Part shown: positions 5,764 to 13,683 of the stretch, in pieces
How the letters are laid out: every line of letters starts with the position of its first letter
How positions within the stretch are numbered: position 1 is the first letter of the stretch
From: an uncultured Fusobacterium sp.
GTDB lineage: Bacteria; Fusobacteriota; Fusobacteriia; Fusobacteriales; Fusobacteriaceae
Assembly (NCBI RefSeq): GCF_905200055.1
Contig: NZ_CAJKIS010000056.1
Coordinates: 1-13,753, forward strand
Direction of reading: 5' to 3'
Length of the DNA: 13,753 bases
Translations under genes and position numbers: made by a program
Notes under the pieces: model-generated
What the model saw: only the letters and a program-made list of their open reading frames with translations
What the model was told of the DNA's origin: nothing
Database searches by the model: none

Positions 5764-7852
5764 CACTGCATCTGCAGCAGAATTAGGAATGCTAGTACAG
5801 AAAGTTAGAACTCAGTTAACTTCAAAAAGATTTGCAGATGAAACAGATGCAGATAAAACTAGAAATGGTATAGAAGCAGGAAAATCAGTATACTATGTAA
5901 AAATAAATGGTGTAACTCAGACTGCTATAGATAATAATACTAAAGCTGGAGATGAAAATGCTTTACAGAATGAATTACAGAAAGCATTCAGTACTTTATC
6001 TGCTGGAGCAACTGTAGAAATATGGTCAAAAGGATTTGAAGAAGAAAACGAAAAAGCATATGCAAATGGACTTCAGAAAACTTATACAGCAGATATGTTA
6101 TCTAAAAAATATGATGTTTCAGGAAGTGTTCAGGAAGAAATAAAAGATGCTTTAACAGGTGAAAATTCAGCTACTAACAAATCTTTAATAGATTTAGATA
6201 CTACTAATATAGGAAAGAACTTAGTTTATACACCAGCATCAGGAGTTAATCCTGCTAAAATAACACTTACATTTGAAGGAAATCTTGGAGATTCAGGTGC
6301 TAAAACTTTTGTTATAAAAGAAGGAGATTCTATATTAGATTTCACTAAATATCTAGATAAAACAAATACTCCTAATGTATTAGTAACTACAAATGGATCT
6401 TCTACAGATCACGCTGATATATACGGTTTTGCTAAAAAAGCAGAAAAAGATCTTTCTTATACAGCTGATTACAAAGAAGAAAAAGTTGAAACAATAAAAA
6501 TAGAAGGTGGATTAAATGCATATAAAACATCAGATTTATATGATGGATTAATGCTTACAACTGTTGGACATGATGTTCTTTCTAAAATAGTAGAAGCAGA
6601 AGCAAACACTACAAATGCAACTGACCACTCTTATACTGCATCAAATGTTAAATTTGAAGATGCTAGTGGTAAAAAAATATCAGATGCAGGTTATGTATTA
6701 GATAAAAATACTGATGGAACATATACTTTCAAAGTATCAGTTAAAGATGATAAATTTACAACAGGTAAATTTACAACTTACAGAGTAACAGGAGATAAAG
6801 AAGATACTCAGACTTTATTAAAATGGTTATACACTCAGGATCCAAAAGTAGATTTATTAGCTGGTGACAATAGATATGAAACAGCAGTACAGATAGCTAA
6901 GGAACAGGCTAAATTAGCAACTGTACCTACAACAGCTGCTAATATAGTATTAGTTAATGGTAATTCATTAGTAGATGGATTATCTGCATCACCTCTAGCT
7001 GCATCATTATCAAATGGAAGTAACAATAATGCTCCTATATTATTAACAGAAGCAGATAAATTACCAAAAGCAACAAAAGATTATTTAAAAGAATTATTAG
7101 CTGGACATACTGTAGGAACTTTAAATACTACAATACACTTAGTAGGTGGAACAACTGTATTATCAAGAAGTTTAGAAAAAGAATTAAAATCTCTAGGATT
7201 TACTGTTGTAAGACATGGTGGATCAAATAGAGAAGAAACATCAATGGAAGTAGCTGAAGCTATAGGTTCTTCTAAAATTACAGATAAAGTATTCGTAGTA
7301 GGTGCAAATGGAGAAGCAGATGCAATGTCAATAGCTCCAGTAGCTTCAACAAAAGAAACAGGAAAAGTAACTCCAATAATAGTATCTAAAAATGGTGGTT
7401 TATCATCAGATGCAATAGATTCATTAACTGATAAAAAAGTTACTGTACTTGGTGGAGAAAAAGCAGTATCAGCTTCTGACTATGCAGAAATAGAAGAAGT
7501 AACTAAAGACAATGGTGCTTTAAGAAGAATAGCTGGTGCAAATAGAAAAGAAACAAACGCAGCTATAATAAATGAATTCTATGCAGGTAATTTTGGAAAC
7601 AATGCTATAGGAAATTCTGCTAAAAAAGTAGTGATAGCAAAAGATGATGTATTAGTAGATGCATTAACAGCAGCAAACTTAGCAGCTCAGAACAATGCAC
7701 CAATAGTATTAGCTACAAATAGTTTATCAGATGGACAGATAAATGCATTAGAATTAAATGCAAAAACAGCTAAAAACTTATATCAGGTAGGTTTAGGTGT
7801 AAATCCATCAGTAGTTAAAACTGTAGCTCAGAGATTAGGATTAGTAAAATAA
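5681..7852 (+). CDS. S-layer protein Slp2 (SlpA-like, CWB2 anchor)
   Basis: A 723-residue secreted S-layer protein. The signal peptide (1-25) is the same as in Slp1 and Slp3. The variable domain (about 26-389) differs strongly from both, apart from DLYDGLMLTT (285-294) and the closing segment before the anchor. The anchor (390-723) has three CWB2 repeats beginning VDLLAGDNRYETA, RHGGSNREET and RIAGANRKET, ending LYQVGLGVNPSVV. No cysteine is present, unlike Slp1 and Slp3. It has its own near-consensus promoter, so nothing here marks it as silent. It is intact, CAG-biased for Gln, and followed by the standard 3' unit. It points the same way as slp1, so leader recombination between them would delete slp1 and the ATPase-HEPN operon. 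Confidence 0.93.
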   Translation: MNKKKLSVVMAGAMLASSVAPVLAATESTASAAELGMLVQKVRTQLTSKRFADETDADKTRNGIEAGKSVYYVKINGVTQTAIDNNTKAGDENALQNELQKAFSTLSAGATVEIWSKGFEEENEKAYANGLQKTYTADMLSKKYDVSGSVQEEIKDALTGENSATNKSLIDLDTTNIGKNLVYTPASGVNPAKITLTFEGNLGDSGAKTFVIKEGDSILDFTKYLDKTNTPNVLVTTNGSSTDHADIYGFAKKAEKDLSYTADYKEEKVETIKIEGGLNAYKTSDLYDGLMLTTVGHDVLSKIVEAEANTTNATDHSYTASNVKFEDASGKKISDAGYVLDKNTDGTYTFKVSVKDDKFTTGKFTTYRVTGDKEDTQTLLKWLYTQDPKVDLLAGDNRYETAVQIAKEQAKLATVPTTAANIVLVNGNSLVDGLSASPLAASLSNGSNNNAPILLTEADKLPKATKDYLKELLAGHTVGTLNTTIHLVGGTTVLSRSLEKELKSLGFTVVRHGGSNREETSMEVAEAIGSSKITDKVFVVGANGEADAMSIAPVASTKETGKVTPIIVSKNGGLSSDAIDSLTDKKVTVLGGEKAVSASDYAEIEEVTKDNGALRRIAGANRKETNAAIINEFYAGNFGNNAIGNSAKKVVIAKDDVLVDALTAANLAAQNNAPIVLATNSLSDGQINALELNAKTAKNLYQVGLGVNPSVVKTVAQRLGLVK

Positions 7853-7882
7853 TTAAAAGTAAATAATAACATTTACATACAT

Positions 7883-7917
7883 AAAGGCGAGGGATTTATC
7901 TCTCGTCTTTTCTTTTT
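7883..7917 (+). terminator. slp2 terminator 1
   Basis: The same GGCGAGGGA/TCTCTCGTC hairpin with TTTA loop as after slp1, followed by TTTTCTTTTT. It begins about 30 bases after the slp2 stop codon. Confidence 0.85.
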
Positions 7918-7933
7918 ACAAAAACTAAAAAAG

Positions 7934-7968
7934 ACAAAAATAGGCTTGCTTTGTAAGTCTATTTTTGT
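7934..7968. terminator. slp2 terminator 2
   Basis: ACAAAAATAGGCTT (7934-7947) pairs with AAGTCTATTTTTGT (7955-7968) over a 7-base loop, the counterpart of 2638-2675. Confidence 0.7.
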
Positions 7969-7999
7969 TAATATTTTCTATGTGAACATATGTTCCGCG

Positions 8000-8034
8000 T
8001 TGTACTTTTGGGCTCTAAAAATCACAAAGTACAA
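8000..8034. promoter_or_regulatory. 9-bp inverted repeat upstream of the toxin-antitoxin promoter
   Basis: TTGTACTTT (8000-8008) and AAAGTACAA (8026-8034), perfect arms 17 bases apart, ending 10 bases before the -35 of the cassette. It could be an operator for autoregulation; without a T-tract it is a weak terminator candidate. Confidence 0.45.
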
Positions 8035-8044
8035 ACTATTTATT

Positions 8045-8073
8045 TTGAAACAAGATAATTGATATGATATTAT
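8045..8073 (+). promoter_or_regulatory. Promoter of the Panacea toxin-antitoxin cassette
   Basis: TTGAAA (8045-8050), 17 bases, TATTAT (8068-8073): a good housekeeping promoter. A TATAAT at 8071-8076 overlaps it as an alternative -10. Confidence 0.6.
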
Positions 8074-8107
8074 AATTATAGAGTATATAAATAGAAAGGT
8101 GATAAAA

Positions 8108-8551
8108 ATGTTTGGGATGTATAATGTATTAGATATTGCACAATATATTATCAGAAGGTGTAATGAACAAAATCAGCCTATTAGTAATTTGAGATTACAA
8201 AAGATACTGTATTTTGTTCAGGCTGAGTTTTTAGTTTCAAAGGGAGAACCATGCTTTAATGAAAGAATAGAAGCCTGGGCTTTTGGTCCTGTTGTACCTG
8301 AAGTATATCATAGATATAAAGGATATGGTGCAGCAAGTATTCCTTTTGTTACAACATCACCTTTTATAAGATTATTATGCGAAGAAGATCAAAATTTAAT
8401 TGATGGAGTAATTGATGAAACTTCTAAATATTCTGTTACAACATTAGTTGAGATAACTCACAATCAAACTCCATGGATAAATGCTTATAGGTTAGGCTTT
8501 AATTGCCCAATAACAAATGAAAGTATAAAAGCTTTTTTTGAGGAGGATTAA
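8108..8551 (+). CDS. Panacea (DUF4065/SocA-like) antitoxin
   Basis: 147 residues from the ATG at 8108. A GTG nine bases earlier is less likely, because it lies inside the ribosome site GAAAGGTG (8094-8101), which is correctly spaced from the ATG. The sequence MYNVLDIAQYIIRRC, then SNLRLQKILYFVQAEFL, then EAWAFGPVVPEVYHRY is the hallmark order of the Panacea domain: Asn-Leu-Arg-Leu-Gln-Lys-Ile-Leu-Tyr and the W-x-x-GPV-x-x-x-VY loop. Panacea proteins are antitoxins that neutralise many unrelated toxins encoded next door. The stop is three bases before the toxin ATG, and the toxin ribosome site lies in the last codons of this gene, giving antitoxin-first translational coupling. Family assignment is strong; the function in this strain is inferred. 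Confidence 0.88.
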   Translation: MFGMYNVLDIAQYIIRRCNEQNQPISNLRLQKILYFVQAEFLVSKGEPCFNERIEAWAFGPVVPEVYHRYKGYGAASIPFVTTSPFIRLLCEEDQNLIDGVIDETSKYSVTTLVEITHNQTPWINAYRLGFNCPITNESIKAFFEED

Positions 8552-8554
8552 TTA

Positions 8555-9526
8555 ATGGCTATTAACATTGTAAAAGTTGAAAATGAAGATAGTAAACCAA
8601 ATGAAAAATTTTATGAACAAGATAAAAATATTGCAAATATTTATACTATGCAAAAGAATATCAATATAATTTGTAATAAATTATTAGAAGATGATTTTGA
8701 ATTAGAAGAAACATCAGAGCTTTTTATTGATTATATAAAAAAATACAACAGAATATTATATTCTTCATTTAGTAATCTAATTTATGCATATTTTGAAAAA
8801 AATAATTCAGAAGTTGCAAATCAAAAGATAGGAACTATGTTGGCAAATGTAGAAAATTTAATAGAATACTTTGAATCATTTAATTATGATGAAGAAAATA
8901 AAAAATATTATGAAGATGCACGAAAAGCTTCTATTAAGATATGGGATCATATAAATTTAGCACAACAACAGTATAGTATGTTAAAAATGAGTGATGAAGA
9001 ATATAAGTCAAAAATAAGTAAAAATTTAGAACCTTTTAAAAATGCTTTATCAAATGAATTGAACTCACAGTTGCTTACAATGATAGGTATTTTTACATCA
9101 CTAGCATTCTTATTATTTGGTGGAATAAGTTCATTAGAAAATTTATTTGACAATAGTAATATGCCAACGCTTAAATTTATGATAGTAGGTTCAATTTGGG
9201 GACTTTGTTTGATAAATTTATTATTTGTTTTTATATTTTGTATAAACAAAATGATCAACTCAAAACCTAGTTATACTGAAGATGTTTTTGCATTCTTTCA
9301 AAGATATGCAATTGTATTTTGGAGCGATTTTGTACTAATTTCTATTTTGATATGTTCACTTTGGGCATATTATTTGCAGAAAAAAAATTCTTATCTGTGG
9401 ATTGATAATATTATTTTAGGGAAAGAACCTCTGTATACCGCTTTATTACTGATTGCTATCTTGATAAGTGGATCTATTTTATTTCACTTTACAGGAGGAA
9501 AGAAAAAAGAAGAAAAACAGAGGTAA
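8555..9526 (+). CDS. Putative membrane toxin paired with the Panacea antitoxin
   Basis: A 323-residue protein. Residues 1-170 are soluble, charged and helical, with coiled-coil character and no signal peptide. Four predicted membrane helices follow at about 173-195, 207-230, 252-274 and 292-312, then a very basic tail (GGKKKEEKQR). I do not recognise a named family. Tight pairing with a Panacea antitoxin (AGGAGG at 8541-8546, three-base gap) argues that it is the toxin. Membrane-spanning toxins are among the known Panacea partners and are thought to damage the membrane or its potential. The last ten codons and the stop fall in sequence resembling the S-layer ribosome-site region, so the C-terminus may have been shaped by recombination with an slp leader. 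An alternative is a membrane-located phage-defence effector. Confidence 0.75.
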   Translation: MAINIVKVENEDSKPNEKFYEQDKNIANIYTMQKNINIICNKLLEDDFELEETSELFIDYIKKYNRILYSSFSNLIYAYFEKNNSEVANQKIGTMLANVENLIEYFESFNYDEENKKYYEDARKASIKIWDHINLAQQQYSMLKMSDEEYKSKISKNLEPFKNALSNELNSQLLTMIGIFTSLAFLLFGGISSLENLFDNSNMPTLKFMIVGSIWGLCLINLLFVFIFCINKMINSKPSYTEDVFAFFQRYAIVFWSDFVLISILICSLWAYYLQKKNSYLWIDNIILGKEPLYTALLLIAILISGSILFHFTGGKKKEEKQR

Positions 9527-9550
9527 AAAAAATAATAAGCAAAAAAATTT
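9511..9550 (+). repeat. Possible degraded S-layer leader/start scar
   Basis: The stretch GAAAAACAGAGGTAAAAA (9512-9529) and the following bases track the S-layer start region GAAAAACGGAGGTAAAAAG (420-438), its ATG and the AAGAAAAAATTA codons, with a few substitutions; the start codon has become ATA. An S-layer-type terminator follows directly. Similarity of A-rich sequence could be chance. Confidence 0.4.
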
Positions 9551-9646
9551 AATAATTTACATACGAAAAGACGAGGGATTATTTATCTCGTCTTTTGTAT
9601 TACATAGGTATTTAATTAAGTCTACAAGTTTAAAGAACAAATGTTC
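9551..9646 (+). repeat. S-layer 3' unit, copy 4, without an slp gene
   Basis: TTTACATAC, the terminator 1 hairpin, a decayed remnant of terminator 2 (AAGTCTACAAG) and the closing palindrome GAACAAATGTTC (9635-9646) occur in the same order as after the three slp genes. No slp coding sequence precedes it, so it marks a lost or replaced gene, or a cassette tail. Confidence 0.65.
9566..9596 (+). terminator. Terminator of the toxin-antitoxin cassette, S-layer type
   Basis: AAAAGACGAG (9566-9575) pairs with CTCGTCTTTT (9587-9596). The flanking TTTACATAC and GAGGGATT match terminator 1 of the slp genes. The A-rich 5' side may also let it stop transcripts of the convergent minus-strand gene. Confidence 0.8.
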
Positions 9647-9660
9647 TTAAATATTAAATT

Positions 9661-10896
9661 TTACACTCTAAAAACAATCATTGAAATCATTTGCATAGCT
9701 TTTATACCTTCCTCAGTTTTGCAATCAGAAATATCAAAAGTTCCTAATTCAGTAGTGTCAATTATTAAGCTATCAATAGTTTTTTCAACGTTATTTTTTA
9801 TTTTTAAGATTACATTTATATCATTTTCTATATCAGCTAGGTGTTTATTTGCATCTTTTGATTTTTCTTTTATTTTAGCTACTTCATCTTTTATAAAATA
9901 CCTTATTGATTTCTTCCCAAGCTTTAAATATCTCTTTAAGCTTTTTACACACTTCAGAAGTTTGTTTTGCCCAATCTTTCATAGTAGAAATCATAAGTTC
10001 TATCTTCAATCTATTTTCATCTTTACTATCCATTTCTGATGTTATAAGCTCTATTTCTCTTGCAATTTTTTGAGCTTCTATTGCTGCAACAGTACATCCA
10101 GCAAATAGTGCACCACCAGCAAAAACAAAAACAACTATAAAGAATGGTGCCAATTCTGGTGCTGCGAATACACATACTGTACAACCTATTCCTACAACTC
10201 CACCAGTAACTCCAGTACCTATTGCTATATTTGTATATTCTTTCTTTTGTTTTTCAAGAGATTTGATTTTTTCTTTATTTCTTCTATATCGCCTTTAAAT
10301 TTATCGTCTATATCAACCAAAAATATTCTATTGTTTTCTATATTTTTAGCCTGTGTAGATACTGAATTTTCATATATATTTATCTTATTTAGTACAGTAG
10401 TTGATATTCCAATAATACTGTTAGTATCTTTAATTATAGCATCAAAAGAATTAAAAAAATTCTCTAAAACAATTTTTCTAAGATCTTAATCTCCCATAGC
10501 GAGTACTGTTTCTAACTGTTCCAAGTTTCTATCCATTATTTTTATAGATGTGTTCAATATTTTTATATTGTCTTTTATACTTTCAGGACCACTTTTTAAT
10601 TGTACTTTTAAAGAATCTTTCCAAGTTAATGAATTCATCTTTATACTTTCTATGTTAGATTTTATTTTCTTAATATCTTCTTCTTTTAGGACGTTAGCCT
10701 TTGATATAATAGGAGTTTGATAATTTTCAATGACACTACTAAATGCATCGATATATGATATATCGGCTAGGTAAGATTTATTTGTTTCTGATTCTTCCAA
10801 TGCTGTACGTAAAGTGTGACTCTTTAGCATTGGAAATTCAATAACTTTGTTTTCTGCTAGTTTAAATTCCACATAGACATTTTTAATATAACTCAT
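9661..10896 (-). pseudogene. Disrupted alpha-helical pore-forming-toxin-like gene (ClyA/HBL/Xax class)
   Basis: Read through, this is one gene of 412 codons including the stop. Codons 1-136 (10896-10489) are open and end in TAA at 10486-10488; the same frame then stays open to 10225. The reading frame shifts near 10267-10282, at an A6 run on the coding strand, into the stretch ending at 9884. It shifts back near 9887-9900 and ends at 9661. The two shifts cancel. The layout is long amphipathic helices, a central hydrophobic hairpin (GVVGIGCTVCVFAAPELAPF and onward to CTVAA), then further long helices. There is no signal peptide. Helices around a hydrophobic hairpin at about 410 residues fit the ClyA/HBL/alpha-xenorhabdolysin fold class; this is inference from architecture. 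The ATG has AAGAAGGTTG upstream. Two of the three lesions are in or near homopolymers, so sequencing error is possible. Confidence 0.7.
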
Positions 10897-10928
10897 ATTG
10901 CAACCTTCTTAATATTTTAATGTTTATT

Positions 10929-10952
10929 TTTATAGAATAAGAACATATGTTT
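10929..10952 (-). promoter_or_regulatory. Promoter of the toxin-like gene overlapped by a LexA-like box
   Basis: On the minus strand the palindrome AAACATATGTTC (10941-10952; GAACATATGTTT on the plus strand) is followed six bases later by TATAAA (10929-10934), a fair -10. The box therefore covers the -35 and spacer region, where a LexA repressor would act. The gene starts 33 bases beyond the -10. Confidence 0.45.
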
Positions 10953-10966
10953 TATTTGAGTTTTAT

Positions 10967-11006
10967 AAACAAAAATAGACTTACAAAAGCAAGTCTATTT
11001 TTGTTT
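10967..11006. terminator. slp3 terminator 2
   Basis: AAACAAAAATAGACTT (10967-10982) and AAGTCTATTTTTGTTT (10991-11006) form a perfect 16-bp inverted repeat with an 8-base loop, the counterpart of 2638-2675. It separates slp3 from the minus-strand toxin-like gene. Confidence 0.75.
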
Positions 11007-11019
11007 TTTTAGATTTTAT

Positions 11020-11054
11020 AAAAAGAAAAGACGAGGAAAATTTCCTCGCCTTTA
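11020..11054 (-). terminator. slp3 terminator 1
   Basis: On the minus strand AAAGGCGAGGAAA pairs with TTTCCTCGTCTTT, followed by a T-rich tail. The loop differs from the other copies, with GAAATTTTC replacing GGATTTATC, but the outer stem is kept. Confidence 0.85.
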
Positions 11055-11082
11055 GTATGTAAATTATATTATTTACTTTTAA

Positions 11083-13290
11083 TTATTTTAAGTTAGATAA
11101 ACCTAATAATTTTGCTATAGGAGCCATTATGTTATCTCTGCTTACACCATGTCCTACCTGATATAATGTTTCAGAATTTTTAGCTCTTAATAATAATGCA
11201 TCTTTCTGTTCTTTTGATAATGAATCTTTAGCTAATACTATTGGTGCTTTTTCCTGTACTGCAAAGTTTGCTACTGTTAAAGCATCAACTAATTCATCTT
11301 TGTTTCCTCTACCATCTTTTGTTACTATTACTGAGTTTACTCTTAATCCGTTCGCAACTTCATTAGCACTATAGTAGTATTTTTTGATTATAGCTGCATT
11401 TGTTGCCTGTCTATTTTCTCCAGCAACTCTTTCTATTGAACCATTTTCACCTGTTGATTCTTCTATTGCTTCGTAATCTTCTTTAGATATTGATGCTTCT
11501 CCACCTACTACTGTTACATCTTTTTCTTCTAATTCATCTATTGCCTGATAAGATATTCCACCTTTTTTAGCTACTATTATTGGAGTTTTACCATGAGCTG
11601 CTACTGGTGCTATTGACATTGCATCTGCTTCACCTTCTGCTCCTACTACAAATCTTCCATCTATTGGAGCCTGATTAACTTTTTCTATTGCTTCAGCTAC
11701 TTCTAATGAAGTTTCTTCTCTGTTTGCTCCGTTGTATCTTTCTATTTTGAATCCGTAGCTTCTTAATTCTTTTTCTAATTCTCTTGATAATACACTTGTT
11801 CCACCTACTAAGTGTATTGTTGTGTTTACATCACCTATTTTTTTGTCAGCTAATAATTCTTTTAAGAATGATTTTGTTGCTTTTGGTAATGCATCTGCTT
11901 CTGTTAATAACATTGGCGCAGCCTGATTGCTAGCTACATTTGGATTTGCATCTAAAGTTGCTGCTAATGGTGCTGCTGCTAATCCGTCTACTAATGATTT
12001 TCCATTTACTAATACTATATGTGATGGAGTAATTGTTGGAGTTGTATCATTAGCACCTACAAGATCTTTTGACATTCCTAACTGTTCTCTTGCTACTGAT
12101 ACTGCTGTTTCATATCTGTTATCTCCAGCTAATATATCTACTTTTGCAAGTCTACTGTACATCCAGTTGAATACTGTCTGAGTTGAAGCTTTTTCACCTT
12201 TTACTGTGTATTTAGTAGTTTTTCCTGTTTTGTTTATTATTTCAACAACGAATCCATATTCACCTTTAGTGCTTTCAAGTTCTGTTGTTGCATTTTCTAT
12301 ATTATTTCCATTTAAGTGTTTGAATACTACTTTGTATCCAGTTTTTTTGCTAGCTGCTTTTATTAATGATAAGAAGTCATGTCCTTCTGTTGTTAACATT
12401 AATCCATCATATAAATCTTCTGTTTTGAAGTTGTTTTCTTCTCCAGTTATTGTTATTTCTTCTATATCTTTTTCAGGTATATCAGTTTTTTCCATAACTA
12501 CAGGGAATTTAGCTATATCTTCAACTGTACATTTTATAGTTGTTCCATTAACATTAGCACCCTTTGCTCCTGGAGTAGTTCCATCTATTTCATAAACGTG
12601 TCCATCTTTAGTATCTACATGTTTGAAATCTAATACATGGTCTTCTGCTTTTAAAACTAATTTTTTATATGTTCCAACAGGAACAGTTCCTCCAGGATTT
12701 GTAACTTTTGGTAATTCCATACCTATATGTTCATTGAAATATATAGTCATTGTTTTTGCTGCAGTATCAGAAACAACCTGTTTTTCATCTGCTATAAGAT
12801 TTTTATTTACTGTTCCATCAGTTAAAGTAGCATTATCATCATTAGCTAATGCATTTATTATAGCTTCTTTTGTAGTTGTAGCATTTTTAACAAAATCATC
12901 TTCTGTATATTTTTTAACTACATTTTCTTTTTCAACTATTTTACCATCTTCATCAGTTGTAAAACCTTTTGAGTATATAACTACTTTCTGTCCAGCTGTT
13001 AATCCTTTAAATTCTTCCTGTAATTTCTGGAATAATGCTCTTTTTTTTGTTGAGTCCTTTAAATCTTCAGCTAATTCGTCAACAGCTACATCAACATCGT
13101 TTACTTTTACTCCATATACTGAATGTCCATTGCTTGTATATAAAGTTTCTGTTACTTTATTATATACTTTTTCTACTAATGAACCTAATTCATTCTGGTC
13201 CACTTTACTTTCTGTCGCTGCTAGCACTGGCGCTACACTACTCGCTAACATCGCTCCTGCCATTACTACTGATAATTTTTTCTTGTTCAT
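11083..13290 (-). CDS. S-layer protein Slp3 (SlpA-like, CWB2 anchor)
   Basis: A 735-residue secreted S-layer protein on the opposite strand to Slp1 and Slp2. It has the same signal peptide (1-25). Identity with slp2 runs a little further, through codons for Ala-Thr-Glu-Ser. The variable domain spans about 28-383 and is the longest of the three; it has one cysteine (TIKCTVED) and DLYDGLMLTT at 292-301. The anchor (384-735) holds three CWB2 repeats beginning VDILAGDNRYETA, RYNGANREET and RVAGENRQAT, ending LYQVGHGVSRDNI. The gene is intact and CAG-biased for Gln. Its leader and promoter lie in the right arm of the large inverted repeat, so it is the mirror image of slp1; recombination between the arms would swap the two genes with respect to the outer flanks. 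Confidence 0.93.
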   Translation of the reverse strand: MNKKKLSVVMAGAMLASSVAPVLAATESKVDQNELGSLVEKVYNKVTETLYTSNGHSVYGVKVNDVDVAVDELAEDLKDSTKKRALFQKLQEEFKGLTAGQKVVIYSKGFTTDEDGKIVEKENVVKKYTEDDFVKNATTTKEAIINALANDDNATLTDGTVNKNLIADEKQVVSDTAAKTMTIYFNEHIGMELPKVTNPGGTVPVGTYKKLVLKAEDHVLDFKHVDTKDGHVYEIDGTTPGAKGANVNGTTIKCTVEDIAKFPVVMEKTDIPEKDIEEITITGEENNFKTEDLYDGLMLTTEGHDFLSLIKAASKKTGYKVVFKHLNGNNIENATTELESTKGEYGFVVEIINKTGKTTKYTVKGEKASTQTVFNWMYSRLAKVDILAGDNRYETAVSVAREQLGMSKDLVGANDTTPTITPSHIVLVNGKSLVDGLAAAPLAATLDANPNVASNQAAPMLLTEADALPKATKSFLKELLADKKIGDVNTTIHLVGGTSVLSRELEKELRSYGFKIERYNGANREETSLEVAEAIEKVNQAPIDGRFVVGAEGEADAMSIAPVAAHGKTPIIVAKKGGISYQAIDELEEKDVTVVGGEASISKEDYEAIEESTGENGSIERVAGENRQATNAAIIKKYYYSANEVANGLRVNSVIVTKDGRGNKDELVDALTVANFAVQEKAPIVLAKDSLSKEQKDALLLRAKNSETLYQVGHGVSRDNIMAPIAKLLGLSNLK

Positions 13291-13474
13291 TATCTTTTTA
13301 CCTCCGTTTTTCTTTTTTTATTACATTCTTCTCTTTTTTTCTCTATTCTCTTGCTCTACGCAATTCTTTATTCTTCCACAGTTTTATTGTACGAAGCGCC
13401 AAACACACCCCAAAACGAAAACTTCACACACCAAAACACCTAAATCGCACAAAACTAATATAAATGTAGGAAAA

Positions 13475-13505
13475 ATTAAAAAAATTATCGCAAAAACTAG
13501 GTCAA
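13475..13505 (-). promoter_or_regulatory. Candidate slp3 promoter
   Basis: On the minus strand TTGACC (13500-13505) and TTTAAT (13475-13480) with a 19-base spacer, as for slp1; the alternative conserved -10, TATATT, lies further downstream. Weakly supported. Confidence 0.3.
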
Positions 13506-13523
13506 AAAAAGTAATACCAACAA

Positions 13524-13535
13524 GAACAAATGTTT
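13524..13535. promoter_or_regulatory. LexA-like palindrome in right arm
   Basis: GAACAAATGTTT, the mirror copy of 219-230, located between the outward promoter and the slp3 promoter region. Confidence 0.45.
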
Positions 13536-13591
13536 TTTTGACCAAAATCATTTATTAATACTTGATTAATTCCAAAATGAACATAAAAAAA

Positions 13592-13600
13592 TGATATAAT
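13592..13600 (+). promoter_or_regulatory. Extended -10 promoter for the right outward gene
   Basis: TGATATAAT, identical to the left-arm element, 84 bases before the ATG at 13684. Confidence 0.6.
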
Positions 13601-13683
13601 TAAAATAGATTACACAACTAAACAAAAAATACCTATCTAAATAAATATAATTAAGGAAATATATTTCAAAGGAGGGAGCACGT

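Larger units (their letters stand above)
7853..7995 (+). repeat. S-layer 3' unit, copy 2
   Basis: Copy 2 of the tandem-terminator unit, ending in the perfect 12-bp palindrome GAACATATGTTC (7984-7995). Homology to the other 3' units stops at the palindrome, and the toxin-antitoxin control region begins right after it. Confidence 0.8.
10941..11082 (-). repeat. S-layer 3' unit, copy 3
   Basis: Inverted relative to copies 1 and 2. It carries the AATTAAAAGTAAATAAT start, both terminators and the closing palindrome GAACATATGTTT (10941-10952). Confidence 0.8.

Noticed and set aside
8099..8107. GTG start for the Panacea antitoxin
   Set aside because: It lies within the ribosome site; the ATG at 8108 is better spaced and matches the usual short N-terminus of the family.
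9641..10489. Plus-strand open frames across the disrupted toxin-like gene
   Set aside because: Low-complexity antisense frames; the minus strand gives a coherent helical protein once the shifts are bridged.
12623..13558. 311-codon plus-strand open frame opposite slp3
   Set aside because: Shadow of the strongly biased slp3 coding strand. The composition is Ser/Phe/Thr-rich and it runs through slp3's promoter and leader; no RBS or domain.
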